64,000 nucleotides of DNA, taken from NCBI RefSeq assembly GCF_036203305.1, contig NZ_CP108131.1, positions 4,340,001-4,404,000 on the forward strand, given 5' to 3'. Source of the DNA: Streptomyces sp. NBC_00190. GTDB lineage: Bacteria; Actinomycetota; Actinomycetes; Streptomycetales; Streptomycetaceae. The notes beneath the pieces are model-generated. The model made no database searches. It had not been told where the DNA came from and saw nothing but the letters and a program-made list of their open reading frames with translations. This document shows, in pieces, positions 31,569 to 40,901 of the stretch. Numbering within the stretch: the stretch's first letter is position 1; every line of letters begins with the position of its first letter. The position numbers and the translations under genes were made by a program.

Positions 31569-33524
31569 TCAGTCCTCGCTGGAAGCGCCCGGCAGCTTGG
31601 ACTGGATCAGGTCCATGACCGAGGAGTCGGCGAGCGTGGTGACGTCACCGACCGCGCGGTTCTCCGCCACGTCGCGCAGCAGGCGGCGCATGATCTTGCC
31701 CGAGCGGGTCTTCGGCAGCTCTTGGACCGGCAGGATCCGCTTCGGCTTGGCGATCGGGCCGAGGGTGGCGCCCACGTGGTTGCGCAGGTCCGCGACCAGG
31801 TTCTCGGTCTCGGAGGCGCTGCCGCGCAGGATCACGAAGGCCACGATGGCCTGGCCGGTGGTCTCGTCGTTCGCGCCGACCACGGCCGCCTCGGCGACCG
31901 AGGGGTGGGAGACGAGCGCCGACTCGACCTCGGTGGTCGAGATGTTGTGCCCGGACACCAGCATCACGTCGTCCACCCGGCCCAGCAGCCAGATGTCGCC
32001 GTCCTCGTCCTTCTTGGCGCCGTCGCCCGCGAAGTACTTGCCTTCGAAGCGCGACCAGTAGGTGTCGATGAACCGCTGGTCGTCGCCCCAGATGGTGCGC
32101 AGCATCGACGGCCACGGCTCGGTGAGAACGAGGTAGCCGCCTCCGCCGTTCGGGACCTCGTTGGCCTCGTCGTCCACGACGGTGGCGGAGATTCCGGGCA
32201 GTGCGCGCTGCGCCGAGCCCGGCTTGGTCTCCGTGATGCCCGGCAGCGGGGAGATCATCATCGCGCCGGTCTCGGTCTGCCACCAGGTGTCCACGATCGG
32301 GCAGCGGTCGCCGCCGATGTGCTTGCGGTACCAGATCCAGGCCTCGGGGTTGATCGGCTCGCCGACCGAGCCCAGCACGCGCAGGCTCGACAGGTCGAAC
32401 TTCGCGGGGATGTCGTCGCCCCACTTCATGAAGGTACGGATGGCCGTGGGCGCCGTGTAGAGGATGGTGACGCCGTACTTCTGCACGACCTCCCAGAACC
32501 GGCCCTGGTGCGGGGTGTCCGGCGTGCCCTCGTACATCACCTGGGTGGCGCCGTTCGCGAGCGGCCCGTAGACGATGTACGAGTGCCCGGTCACCCAGCC
32601 GATGTCGGCGGTGCACCAGTAGACGTCGGTCTCCGGCTTCAGGTCGAAGACCGCGTGGTGGGTGTACGCGGCCTGCGTGAGGTAGCCGCCCGAGGTGTGC
32701 AGGATGCCCTTCGGCTTACCCGTGGTCCCCGAGGTGTAGAGGATGAACAGCGGGTGCTCGGCGTCGAAGGCCTGCGGCGTGTGCTCGGCGGACTGGCGGC
32801 CGACCACGTCGTGCCACCAGACGTCGCGGCCCTCGGTGAAGGCGGTGTCCTGGCCGGTGCGCCGTACGACGAGCACGTGCTCGACCTGCGGACACTTGCC
32901 GACGGCCTCGTCGATGGCGGGCTTCAGGGCGCTGGGCTTGCCGCGGCGGTAGCCGCCGTCGGCGGTGATGACCAGCTTGGCGTCGGCGTCCTGGATGCGG
33001 GAGGCGACGGCGTCGGCGGAGAAGCCGCCGAAGACCACGGAGTGAGCGGCGCCGATGCGGGCGCACGCGAGCATCGCGACGACCGCCTCGGGGATCATCG
33101 GCAGGTAGACGGCGACGCGGTCGCCGGCCTGCACGCCCAGCTCGGTCAGGGCGTTCGCGGCCTTGGAGACCTCGTCCTTGAGCTCGGCGTAGGTGATCGC
33201 GCGGCTGTCGCCGGGCTCGCCCTCGAAGTGGATGGCGACGCGGTCGCCGTTGCCGGCCTCGACGTGCCGGTCCACGCAGTTGTACGCGACGTTCAGCTTG
33301 CCGTCCGCGAACCACTTCGCGAAGGGCGGGTTCGTCCAGTCGAGCGTCTCGGTCGGCTCCGTGGCCCAGGTCAGCCGCCGGGCCTGCTCGGCCCAGAAGC
33401 CCAGCCGGTCCGCGTCGGCCTGTGTGTACGCAGCCTGTGTCACATTGGCGGCGGCGGCCAGATCGGCAGGCGGTGTGAACCGCCGCTCCTCCTTGAGCAG
33501 ATTGGCCAGGCTTTCATTGCTCAC
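31569..33524 (-). CDS. acsA: Acetyl-CoA synthetase
   Basis: A 651-residue AMP-forming acetate-CoA ligase that activates acetate through acetyl-AMP. The adenylate-forming P-loop-like motif is [39 protein letters not shown] is the family signature, and [16 protein letters not shown] is motif A5. The C-terminal [15 protein letters not shown] has Lys610, the lysine controlled by reversible acetylation. The GTG at 33524 is chosen: it is preceded by GGGAGA and gives the usual family length. Transcription is probably monocistronic, with hairpins on both sides. Confidence 0.96.
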   Translation of the reverse strand: MSNESLANLLKEERRFTPPADLAAAANVTQAAYTQADADRLGFWAEQARRLTWATEPTETLDWTNPPFAKWFADGKLNVAYNCVDRHVEAGNGDRVAIHFEGEPGDSRAITYAELKDEVSKAANALTELGVQAGDRVAVYLPMIPEAVVAMLACARIGAAHSVVFGGFSADAVASRIQDADAKLVITADGGYRRGKPSALKPAIDEAVGKCPQVEHVLVVRRTGQDTAFTEGRDVWWHDVVGRQSAEHTPQAFDAEHPLFILYTSGTTGKPKGILHTSGGYLTQAAYTHHAVFDLKPETDVYWCTADIGWVTGHSYIVYGPLANGATQVMYEGTPDTPHQGRFWEVVQKYGVTILYTAPTAIRTFMKWGDDIPAKFDLSSLRVLGSVGEPINPEAWIWYRKHIGGDRCPIVDTWWQTETGAMMISPLPGITETKPGSAQRALPGISATVVDDEANEVPNGGGGYLVLTEPWPSMLRTIWGDDQRFIDTYWSRFEGKYFAGDGAKKDEDGDIWLLGRVDDVMLVSGHNISTTEVESALVSHPSVAEAAVVGANDETTGQAIVAFVILRGSASETENLVADLRNHVGATLGPIAKPKRILPVQELPKTRSGKIMRRLLRDVAENRAVGDVTTLADSSVMDLIQSKLPGASSED

Positions 33525-33646
33525 GACATCTCCCTTTCCCAGGGTGTCCGTTGTGTCCCCGGGCATAGCTCATCAGTCAGCGGCCCACGTGACAAGGGGT
33601 AGCCGGAAATTGGTTTAGACCTATAGCACGTCCGGACCCATGCGAC

Positions 33647-33680
33647 GGCCCCTTCCCGCTGCAGGGCGCGGGAAGGGGCC
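33647..33680 (-). terminator. Stem-loop terminator after SulP-CA fusion gene
   Basis: A perfect 13-base stem (33647-33659 with 33668-33680) between the fusion gene stop (33729, minus strand) and the acsA start. Confidence 0.8.
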
Positions 33681-33728
33681 ACAGGATTGCACGGATAGGT
33701 GAGGCTATCGGTTCATCAACACTGAGGT

Positions 33729-36119
33729 TCAGGCGTGCTGTCCGACGGTGTCGAAGACCCGGCAGTCGAAGAAGTCCTCGCCTTCGGACAGCAGGTAGGC
33801 CTGCGCCTCGCCCACATGGAAGTACATCCCGTGCAGCTCCAGCGTGCCCTCGGCGAGCCGCCTCGCCACCGCTTCGTGGGCCCGCAGGTGCTCCAGCTGC
33901 TGCACCACGTTGGTCAGGCACAGCTGCTCCACGGCGTCGGCCGGGAGCCGGCCCGAGATCCGGGCCCAGGCGTGGTGACGGCTGGCCATCCGCTCAAGGC
34001 TGGGCAGTCCGTGCCGCAGCCAGCGGCGCAGCGGGGTGATCGGGGCGCCGGGGGAGGAGCTGAGGAGCGCCTGCATGGCCCCGCAGCCCGAGTGGCCGCA
34101 CACCGTGATGCTGTCCACCTTGAGCACGTCCACCGCGTACTCGATGGCGGCCGCGACCGAGTCGTCGGTGGACTCGGCGCCCGGCAGCGGGACCAGGTTG
34201 CCGACGTTGCGGACCGTGAACAGGTCGCCCGGTCCGCTGGCCGTGATCATGCTGGTCACCAGGCGGGAGTCCGCGCAGGTGAGGAAGAGCTGGGAGGGCC
34301 GCTGCCCCTCGCGGGCCAGCCGGGCCAGCTCGTCCCGCACGTGGGGCGCGGTGTCGCGCTGGAAGGCGCTGATCCCGTTGGCCAGCTGACCGGCGCCGCG
34401 CCGGCGGGGAGCGGGCGCCGGGGCGGCCGCGGCCGCCGATGCCGCTGACGTGGGAGCTCCCGCCGCGACAGGGCCGTCCGTGACCGCGGCCTCCGCCGTG
34501 TCCGTACGGGTGTCCGTGGCGCGGTGGTCGCAGTGGTTCTGCCACGGCGTCCAGGGGCGGCAGCACTGGTGGCCCCCGCGTTGCGGTGCGCGCCGGGCCG
34601 GGTCGGAGAAATGCGCCCCGTCGGCGCGGCGGCCGGTGACCTCCACCGATCCGCCGTGGGCGCGATGGGAGTCCTGCCAGTCCTGCAGCGTCTCGTAGGC
34701 CGCGTGGTCCATGAACGAGCCGTCCAGCTCGATCACGGCGCGCCCGTCGTGCGGGATCTGGTTCAGTACCCGGGTCAGCCGCGGCACGGCGAGGAAGGTC
34801 AACTGGCCGCGCGCCCACACCCGGTGGACCCCGGTCTCCAGCTGTTCCACCGTGATCCGGGTCCTCGCCAGCCGGTGCAGGGCGAGCGCGACCGCCACGG
34901 CGATGCCGATGGCCACGCCCTCGAGGACCCCGCCGAGGATCACTCCCACGATGGTCGTGCCGTAGACCACGATCTCGCGGTGCCGGGTGACGGTACGCAG
35001 GTGCGTGGCGCTCACCATCCGCACGCCCACCGCCATCACCAGCGCGGCCAGCGCGGCCAGTGGGATCAGGTCGAGGGCGGGGACGAGCAGTCCCGCCGCG
35101 AGCACCACCCAGAAGCCGTGCAGCATGACCGACCGCCGGCTGGCGGCACCGGACTTGACGTTGGCCACGCTGCGCATGGCCCCGCCCGCGACGGGCAGCC
35201 CGCCCAGCGCGCCGGAGACGATGTTCGCCGCGCCCTGTCCCCGCAGTTCCCGGTTGAGGTCGGCGCGCGGCGGGCGGTTGCCCGTACCGCGCTCGGAGGC
35301 GATCAGCTTGTCGGTCGCGACGGCGGAGAGCAGGGACTCGACGCTGCCGACCAGGGTGACGGTCAGGACGGCGGCGATGATGCCGAGGACCGGGCCCTCG
35401 GGGAGCTCGGGCAGGGCGTGGCTGCGCCAGGACGGCAGGTCCACCCGGGGCAGGCTGAGGCCGGTCAGGGCGGCGAACGCGGTGGCCGTCGCCACGGCGG
35501 CGAGCGCCGCCGGCACCTTGCGCAGGGCGTGGCCGGTCCGCCCGGGCAGCCTCGGCCAGCTGAACAGGACGAGGAGCGTCAGCACGCTCACCCCGAGCGC
35601 GACCGGGTGCAGATCGGCCAACTGGTTCGGGAGGCCGAGGACGTTGGCGACGGCGGAGCTCTGCGGGGTGCCGCCGAGCACGATGTGCAGCTGGGCCAGC
35701 GCGATGGTCACGCCGATGCCGGCGAGCATGCCGTGCACGATGGCCGGGCTGACCATGAGCGCCGACCGGGCGGTGCGCAGCAGGGCGAGGCCGAGCTGGC
35801 AGGCGCCGGCGAGCACGGTGACGGCGCAGGTGGTACGCCACCCGTAGTGCTGGATCAATTCGGCGCTGACGACCGTGAGTCCGGCGGCGGGTCCGCTCAC
35901 CTGGAGGGGTGCTCCGCCGAGCCGTCCGGCGACGATCCCGCCGACGGCCGCGGCGACCAGCCCGGCCTGGAGCGGGGCGCCGGTGGCCAGGGCGATGCCG
36001 AGGGAGAACGGCAGGGCGATCAGGAAGACGGCGATGGAGGCGGAGAGGTCCGCGGGAAGGTCCTTGCGGCTCTGCCGGCGGAGCTTTTTGTTCGTCGGTG
36101 TGGGGGAAGTGGCTGTCAT
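33729..36119 (-). CDS. SulP transporter-carbonic anhydrase fusion
   Basis: A 796-residue fusion. Residues about 20-430 form the SulP membrane core (LPADLSASIAVFLIALPFSL, then GAANIVSGALGGLPVAGGAM). A STAS domain follows (VIELDGSFMDHAAYETLQDW). After a Pro/Ala/Thr-rich linker comes a beta-class carbonic anhydrase: Cys615-x-Asp617-x-Arg619 (LTCADSRL) and His676-x2-Cys679 (CGHSGCGAM) supply zinc and the Asp-Arg dyad. Such fusions are thought to couple bicarbonate movement to CO2/HCO3- interconversion. The ATG at 36119 is preceded by GGAGACGGGACC. It neighbours acsA but probably has its own promoter in the A/T-rich region 36120-36290. Confidence 0.94.
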   Translation of the reverse strand: MTATSPTPTNKKLRRQSRKDLPADLSASIAVFLIALPFSLGIALATGAPLQAGLVAAAVGGIVAGRLGGAPLQVSGPAAGLTVVSAELIQHYGWRTTCAVTVLAGACQLGLALLRTARSALMVSPAIVHGMLAGIGVTIALAQLHIVLGGTPQSSAVANVLGLPNQLADLHPVALGVSVLTLLVLFSWPRLPGRTGHALRKVPAALAAVATATAFAALTGLSLPRVDLPSWRSHALPELPEGPVLGIIAAVLTVTLVGSVESLLSAVATDKLIASERGTGNRPPRADLNRELRGQGAANIVSGALGGLPVAGGAMRSVANVKSGAASRRSVMLHGFWVVLAAGLLVPALDLIPLAALAALVMAVGVRMVSATHLRTVTRHREIVVYGTTIVGVILGGVLEGVAIGIAVAVALALHRLARTRITVEQLETGVHRVWARGQLTFLAVPRLTRVLNQIPHDGRAVIELDGSFMDHAAYETLQDWQDSHRAHGGSVEVTGRRADGAHFSDPARRAPQRGGHQCCRPWTPWQNHCDHRATDTRTDTAEAAVTDGPVAAGAPTSAASAAAAAPAPAPRRRGAGQLANGISAFQRDTAPHVRDELARLAREGQRPSQLFLTCADSRLVTSMITASGPGDLFTVRNVGNLVPLPGAESTDDSVAAAIEYAVDVLKVDSITVCGHSGCGAMQALLSSSPGAPITPLRRWLRHGLPSLERMASRHHAWARISGRLPADAVEQLCLTNVVQQLEHLRAHEAVARRLAEGTLELHGMYFHVGEAQAYLLSEGEDFFDCRVFDTVGQHA

Positions 36120-36353
36120 AAGGTCCCGTCTCCTCTGGGGGAGGGATGAAGCGGCGGGAGTCTCAACACTCGGTAAATGGATGGTAATGGAGAGTAAAGA
36201 GTGGTGGTAGTGAATAGGGGCAAATGGCCTATAAATTAACCCTCCAGGATGATTAAGCATTTTGTACGGCTTGTCACATCTTCCTCATATCGGATCGCGT
36301 GGGACGTTGCGGCCCGGAAGTCCTGCGATGAACTGCGAGGGAGAGGTGGGCGG
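36120..36353. promoter_or_regulatory. A/T-rich divergent promoter region
   Basis: The stretch 36170-36290 is much richer in A/T than the surroundings (for example CTATAAATTAACC). It separates the divergent SulP-CA gene and the lipoprotein gene and very likely holds both promoters. No specific boxes are assigned. Confidence 0.45.
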
Positions 36354-37664
36354 ATGATCGCCGCCACGAAGAAGATCGCCGGCGGCCTGGCCGCCACGGC
36401 GCTGGTCCTGGGAGTCGCCGGGTGCGGCTCCTCGGAACACGCCAAGACCCCGGCGTCCGGAGGCCAGAACGCCCGCAAGGGCGCCGCCGCCCCCGAGGCG
36501 CCCGGCAGCGTCAACCGGCTTATCGGCGACGGTTCGACCGCCTACACCGGCACGCAGCCGAACGTGCGGAAGGCGCAGAAGCTGAAGCCCGGCGAAAAGC
36601 CGCCGCAGTTCGTCGTGTTCTCGTGGGACGGGGCCGGCGAGGACAGCCAGAAGCTCTTCTCGTACTTCCGCGAGGTCGGCAAGAAGTACAGCGCCCGGAT
36701 GACGTACTTCCTGAGCGGCGTGTACATGCTCCCGGAGGAGAAGCGTTCCCTCTACACGGCTCCGCAGCACGAGTCCGGCCGCTCCGACATCGGCTTCGGC
36801 GACCTCCAGGGCATCAAGGACACCGCCACCCAGGTCCGCGGGGCGTGGCTGGAGGGCAACGAGATCGGCACCCACTTCAACGGACACTTCTGCGGTCCCG
36901 ACGGCGGCGTCGGCACATGGTCCGTGGACGAGTGGAAGAGCGAGATCAACCAGGCCAAGTCGTTCGTCAAGAACTGGAAGACCAACGCGGGCCTGAAGGA
37001 CATGCAGGCGCTCCCGTTCGACTACGACAAGGAGCTCGTCGGGGCCCGTACCCCCTGCCTCGAAGGCCAGAAGAACTTCATGCTGGCAGCGAAGGACATG
37101 GGATTCCGCTACGACTCCAGCGGCATCAGCAAGCAGATCTGGCCCAAGAAGACGGACGGGCTCTGGGACATCCCGCTGCAGCTGGTGCCCGTGCCGGGCC
37201 GCGCTTTCGAGACCCTGAGCATGGACTACAACTTCATGACGAACCAGTCCGGGTCGACCTCCCAGGGCGACCCCTCGCAGCATGCGTACTGGGGCGACCA
37301 GATGCGCGACGGCCTGCGCCAGGCTTTCGACCGGGCCTACGAGGGCAACCGCGCACCGCTGATCATCGGCAACCACTTCGAATCCTGGAACGGCGGCACC
37401 TACATGCGCGCCGTCGAGGAGTCCATCAAGGACATGTGCACCCAGAAGGAGGTCCGCTGCGTTCCGTTCCGCGAGCTGGCGGACTGGCTGGACGCCCAGG
37501 ACCCCAAGACCCTGGAGTGGATGCGCACCCTCGACGTCGGCGAGACGCCGAAGGGCGGCTGGGCGAAGTTCCTGACCGCGGGGCCGCCGGCCGCACCTCC
37601 GACGGCCCCCGCCGGGGTCAAGCCGGCTGCGGAGCCGGCTGGTGCCGGTGCGGACGAGGACTGA
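36354..37664 (+). CDS. Lipoprotein, polysaccharide-deacetylase-like
   Basis: A 436-residue lipoprotein. The signal peptide MIAATKKIAGGLAATALVLG ends in a lipobox (VAGCGSS), with Cys23 as the lipidated residue. The mature part has features of the NodB/polysaccharide deacetylase barrel: FVVFSWDGAGED near the start, a HFNGHFC metal-like histidine pair, and LIIGNHFESWNGGTYMRA near the end. The canonical TFDD motif is replaced by FSWDGAG, so activity is uncertain. The C-terminal tail is Pro/Ala-rich. The ATG at 36354 is preceded by GAGAGGTGGGCGG. The 3' end overlaps the convergent ATPase gene by 47 bases. Confidence 0.75.
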   Translation: MIAATKKIAGGLAATALVLGVAGCGSSEHAKTPASGGQNARKGAAAPEAPGSVNRLIGDGSTAYTGTQPNVRKAQKLKPGEKPPQFVVFSWDGAGEDSQKLFSYFREVGKKYSARMTYFLSGVYMLPEEKRSLYTAPQHESGRSDIGFGDLQGIKDTATQVRGAWLEGNEIGTHFNGHFCGPDGGVGTWSVDEWKSEINQAKSFVKNWKTNAGLKDMQALPFDYDKELVGARTPCLEGQKNFMLAAKDMGFRYDSSGISKQIWPKKTDGLWDIPLQLVPVPGRAFETLSMDYNFMTNQSGSTSQGDPSQHAYWGDQMRDGLRQAFDRAYEGNRAPLIIGNHFESWNGGTYMRAVEESIKDMCTQKEVRCVPFRELADWLDAQDPKTLEWMRTLDVGETPKGGWAKFLTAGPPAAPPTAPAGVKPAAEPAGAGADED

Positions 37665-38676
37665 CGAGAGCGTCCGGATCCGCTGTCTCCTCGACCCGTT
37701 CGGCGCACCCGAGGCCCTCGCGCAGGACGAACTCGGGGTCGACCTGGCCCGCCAGGTCGACCCCGGTCTTGGCGTTGCCCCAGCTTTCCGCGTTCTTCAG
37801 GTGGAAGCGCACCATCTGCTCGGTGTACCGCTCCCAGTCGCGGTGCGCGTACGAGTCGTCGGCCGCGTCCTGGAGGGCCTGGAGGGCCAGCCGGTTGGTC
37901 GCCTCCAGCAGCTCGAAGGCGGCCGGCCGGCCCTTCTCCATCGCCCGTACCCAGTCGGAGTGCCCGACGGTGACCAGCAGGTCCTCGCCCACCTCGTCCT
38001 GGAGGAACTCGATGTCCTCCGGGCCCTGCACCTTGTTGCCGATGACCTTGAGCGAGACCCCGAAGTCCCGCGCGTAGTCCTTGTACTGGCGGTAGACGGA
38101 GACGCCCTTGCGGGTCGGCTCGGCGACCAGGAACGTCATGTCGAAGCGGGTGAACATGCCCGAGGCGAAGGAGTCCGATCCGGCGGTCATGTCGACGACG
38201 ACGTACTCGTCGGGTCCGTCGACGAGGTGGTTGAGGCACAGCTCGACCGCCCCGACCTTGGAGTGGTAGCAGGCCACGCCCAGATCGGCCTCGGTGAACG
38301 GCCCGGTGGCCATGAGCCGTACGGGCTCCCCGTCGAGCAGGAGCGTGCGCGCGCAGGCCTCGTACACCGGGTTGTCCTCGGTGACCCGCAGCAGGCGCGA
38401 ACCCCGGCCGGGCGGAGTCGTCTTGATCATCGTGTCGGCGGACGCGATGCGCGGGTTGGAGCCCCGCAGGTACTCCTTGATCAGGGGCAGATGCGCGCCG
38501 AGGGCGGGCATCGCGGCGGTCGCGCCGTCGTCGAGTCCGAGCGCGGCGCCCAGGTGCTGGTTGATGTCGGCGTCCACCGCGACGACAGGGACCTCATTGG
38601 CGGCGAGGTGGCGGATGAAGAGGGAGGACAGCGTCGTCTTGCCGCTGCCGCCCTTTCCCACGAAAGCGATCTTCAT
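37618..38676 (-). CDS. MinD/CooC-like P-loop ATPase
   Basis: A 352-residue ATPase of the MinD/ParA/CooC group. The deviant Walker A is at the very start (MKIAFVGKGGSGKTTLSSLF), followed by VVAVDADINQHLGAALGL, YVVVDMTAGSDSFASGM (switch II) and FLVAEPTRKGVSVYRQYKDY. CooC-like members mature metalloenzymes; others have unknown roles. The ATG at 38676 is chosen, with TACGCT 8 bases upstream. The C-terminal tail is His/Pro-rich (PRPHRHQPAPQPA) and is encoded in the region overlapping the convergent lipoprotein gene. Confidence 0.88.
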   Translation of the reverse strand: MKIAFVGKGGSGKTTLSSLFIRHLAANEVPVVAVDADINQHLGAALGLDDGATAAMPALGAHLPLIKEYLRGSNPRIASADTMIKTTPPGRGSRLLRVTEDNPVYEACARTLLLDGEPVRLMATGPFTEADLGVACYHSKVGAVELCLNHLVDGPDEYVVVDMTAGSDSFASGMFTRFDMTFLVAEPTRKGVSVYRQYKDYARDFGVSLKVIGNKVQGPEDIEFLQDEVGEDLLVTVGHSDWVRAMEKGRPAAFELLEATNRLALQALQDAADDSYAHRDWERYTEQMVRFHLKNAESWGNAKTGVDLAGQVDPEFVLREGLGCAERVEETADPDALVSPRPHRHQPAPQPA

Positions 38677-38771
38677 GTTCACCAAGCGTAGCGGGTTGAC
38701 CGCACTGCGTGGTCAGGGTGAGTGAAGAAGACCACTCCAAGGAGGGGTCGGTGCTACGGGTGCGCAGTGCG

Positions 38772-38777
38772 TAGGCT
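38772..38777 (+). promoter_or_regulatory. -10-like TAGGCT, leaderless start
   Basis: TAGGCT ends 8 bases before the ATG at 38786. Confidence 0.5.
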
Positions 38778-38785
38778 CCCTACTT

Positions 38786-39607
38786 ATGAGTAGCGCTTTT
38801 GACCCGTTGGCCGCCCTGTCCGGGCTGCCGGGTGTCGCCGATTCCGTGGATTCCGTACGCAAAGCCGTGGACCGGGTCTACGGGCACCGGGTGATGCGCC
38901 GCCGCAGCGGCGAGATCACCTCGGAGGCCGCGCTGCGCGGCGCCCGCGGGAGCGCGGCGCTGTCCGGTGCGGACTGGGCGCTGGAGGAGGTGCGCCGCCG
39001 GACCGACTTCGGGTCGGAGCCGGAGGCGCTGACGGTGGGCGCCGCGCTGCGGCTCACCGCCGAGGCCGGCCAGCTGCTGAGCATCTGGCGCCAGTCGCCG
39101 CTCCGCGTGCTGGCGCGGCTCCACCTCGTGGCGTCGGGGTCGACGGAGGACGGGGACGTGGTGGGCCGCCCCCGGCTGGCGGGCGAGCCGGTGGACGAAC
39201 CGCTGGTCGAGCTCCCGCTGCCGAGCGCGGAGGAGGTCGCGGGCCGGCTGGACGGACTCTCCCGCCTGATCATCGCGGGTGGCTCCGCCCCGGCGCTGAT
39301 CACGGCGGCGGTCGTGCACGGCGAGCTGCTGGCCCTGCGCCCCTTCGCCACGTACAACGGCCTGGTCGCGCGGGCGGCCGAGCGCATCGTCCTGATCAAC
39401 AGCGGGCTGGACCCGAAGGCGATCTGCCCGGCGGAGGTCGGCCACGCGGAGCAGGGCCGGGAGGCCTATCTGGCCGCTTTCGAGGGGTACGTCTCCGGTA
39501 CCCCGGAGGGGATGGCCGCCTGGATCGCCCACTGCGGCCGCGCGATCGAGCTCGGGGTGCGCGAGTCGACGGCGGTGTGCGAGGCGCTGCAGCGCGGCGC
39601 GGCCTGA
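38786..39607 (+). CDS. Fic-like protein with altered active-site motif
   Basis: A 273-residue, mostly helical protein. The segment HGELLALRPFATYNGLVARA (about residues 180-199) resembles the Fic signature HPFxxGNGRxxR, but the catalytic His-Pro start reads Arg-Pro and GNGR reads YNGL. AMP-transfer by the usual mechanism is therefore unlikely. The N-terminal half (SEAALRGARGSAALSGADWA) has the helical SxALxG-like stretch that often precedes Fic cores. It is commonly annotated as oxidoreductase in streptomycetes, for which I see no support. A GATC hairpin follows the stop. Confidence 0.7.
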   Translation: MSSAFDPLAALSGLPGVADSVDSVRKAVDRVYGHRVMRRRSGEITSEAALRGARGSAALSGADWALEEVRRRTDFGSEPEALTVGAALRLTAEAGQLLSIWRQSPLRVLARLHLVASGSTEDGDVVGRPRLAGEPVDEPLVELPLPSAEEVAGRLDGLSRLIIAGGSAPALITAAVVHGELLALRPFATYNGLVARAAERIVLINSGLDPKAICPAEVGHAEQGREAYLAAFEGYVSGTPEGMAAWIAHCGRAIELGVRESTAVCEALQRGAA

Positions 39608-40049
39608 GATCTTCCGGCCGGTCCCGGCGGGATCCGGCGAACGCCGGATCCGGCGAACAGGGCCGGACATGGGTTGCGGCGACACCGTCTTGCTTTGGTG
39701 TCGCCGCTGGCACTTACGCCCAGTTACCAAGCGTCCTCGAAGGTTGCCCATCAGGTCGGGAACTTTGCCCGTCACCTGGTGCGGCTGGCCCGTAATCGAC
39801 GGGTCGACGTCGCGTGGGTGCTCGGCGTTCATGCTTCGGTCCGTGGGCCTTACTGCGTTTTAAAGATGATCCTCTCGGATGTTCTTTGGTCTCGCGGGCC
39901 GTTGCTTTATTTGTACTCCGCTTGGGAGCCATGCGAAACCCCTGGCTCCACTTTTTACCTACCGGGATGACCTCGGGCGAATCGGACAGTCCGTATCGCC
40001 CCAGGTCAGGACATTCGCCCCGGCGTGCCTCAGTCGGACGTGGCGGGCG
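39608..40049. other. 440-base intergenic region with two hairpins and an A/T-rich patch
   Basis: GATCCGGC (39631-39638) pairs with GCCGGATC (39643-39650), a likely terminator for the Fic-like gene. GCGGCGACACC (39676-39686) pairs with GGTGTCGCCGC (39697-39707), an 11-base stem with a T-rich loop. From about 39855 to 39960 the sequence is unusually A/T-rich for this genome. Short reading frames here have no coding-like third-position bias and are not called genes. Confidence 0.55.
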
Positions 40050-40901
40050 TCAGGCGGACGCGGCGGCGGCCAGTGCGCGGTTGCGGCGCCGGCTCGCGTA
40101 CCAGACCAGCCCGGCGGTGACGGCGGCCGCGCCCACGGCCGCGGCGGCGACCAGCGCCGGCCGCGCGGGCATCGACAGTCCGGGCAGCCGCTGCTTCAGC
40201 CGCACCGGGCGGTTGAACACGAGCACCGGCCACTCCCGCGCCAAGGCCTCCTTGCGCAGGGCCCGGTCGGGATTGACGGCGTGCGGGTGCCCGACGGCCT
40301 CCAGCATCGGGATGTCGGTGGCCGAGTCGCTGTAGGCGTAGCAGCGGGCGAGGTCGTACCCCTCGGACTCCGCGAGCTCGCGGACGGCTTCCGCCTTCGT
40401 GGGTCCGTAGGCGTAGTACTCGATCTCGCCGGTGAAGCAGCCGTCCTCGCCCACGACCATGCGCGTGGCGACGACCCGGTCGGCGCCGAGCATCTCGCCG
40501 ATCGGCTCGACCACTTCCGCGCCGGAGGTCGACACGATCACCACGTCGCGGCCGGCGGTGTGATGGGCCTCGATGAGGGACGCGGCCTCGTCGTAGATGA
40601 TCGGGTCGATGAGGTCGTGCAGGGCTTCCGCGACGATCTCCCGCACCTGCTGCACGTTCCACCCCTTGCAGAGGGCGGAGAGGTACTCGCGCATCCGTTC
40701 CATCTGGTCGTGGTCGGCGCCGCCGGCCAGGAAGATGAACTGCGTGTACGCGGTGCGCAGCACGGCGCGCCGGTTGATCAGGCCGCCCCGGTAGAAGGAC
40801 TTGCTGAACGTCAGGGTGCTCGACTTCGCAATGACCGTCTTGTCCAGGTCGAAGAAGGCTGCGGTGCGAGGCGAGGAGTGCTGCAAGGGCTGATTTTCCA
40901 C
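40050..40901 (-). CDS. HAD-IB family phosphatase (differentiation-inhibitor-like)
   Basis: A 283-residue SerB-like HAD hydrolase. Motif I is AFFDLDKTVIAKS, motif II is VIVSTSGAEV, and motif IV is CYAYSDSATDIPMLEAVG. It ends with a TM segment (PALVAAAAVGAAAVTAGLVW) and an Arg-rich tail, so it is tail-anchored with the phosphatase in the cytoplasm. Streptomycete homologues are named inhibition of morphological differentiation protein. The GTG at 40901 is chosen, with TATGCT 6 bases upstream. M. tuberculosis has a similar gene next to the ssd/tad cluster (recalled). Confidence 0.88.
   Translation of the reverse strand: MENQPLQHSSPRTAAFFDLDKTVIAKSSTLTFSKSFYRGGLINRRAVLRTAYTQFIFLAGGADHDQMERMREYLSALCKGWNVQQVREIVAEALHDLIDPIIYDEAASLIEAHHTAGRDVVIVSTSGAEVVEPIGEMLGADRVVATRMVVGEDGCFTGEIEYYAYGPTKAEAVRELAESEGYDLARCYAYSDSATDIPMLEAVGHPHAVNPDRALRKEALAREWPVLVFNRPVRLKQRLPGLSMPARPALVAAAAVGAAAVTAGLVWYASRRRNRALAAAASA

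Noticed and set aside
39674..39970. 98-residue gene in the intergenic region
   Set aside because: It crosses two hairpins and the A/T-rich patch, has no start signal, and third positions are not G/C-biased.
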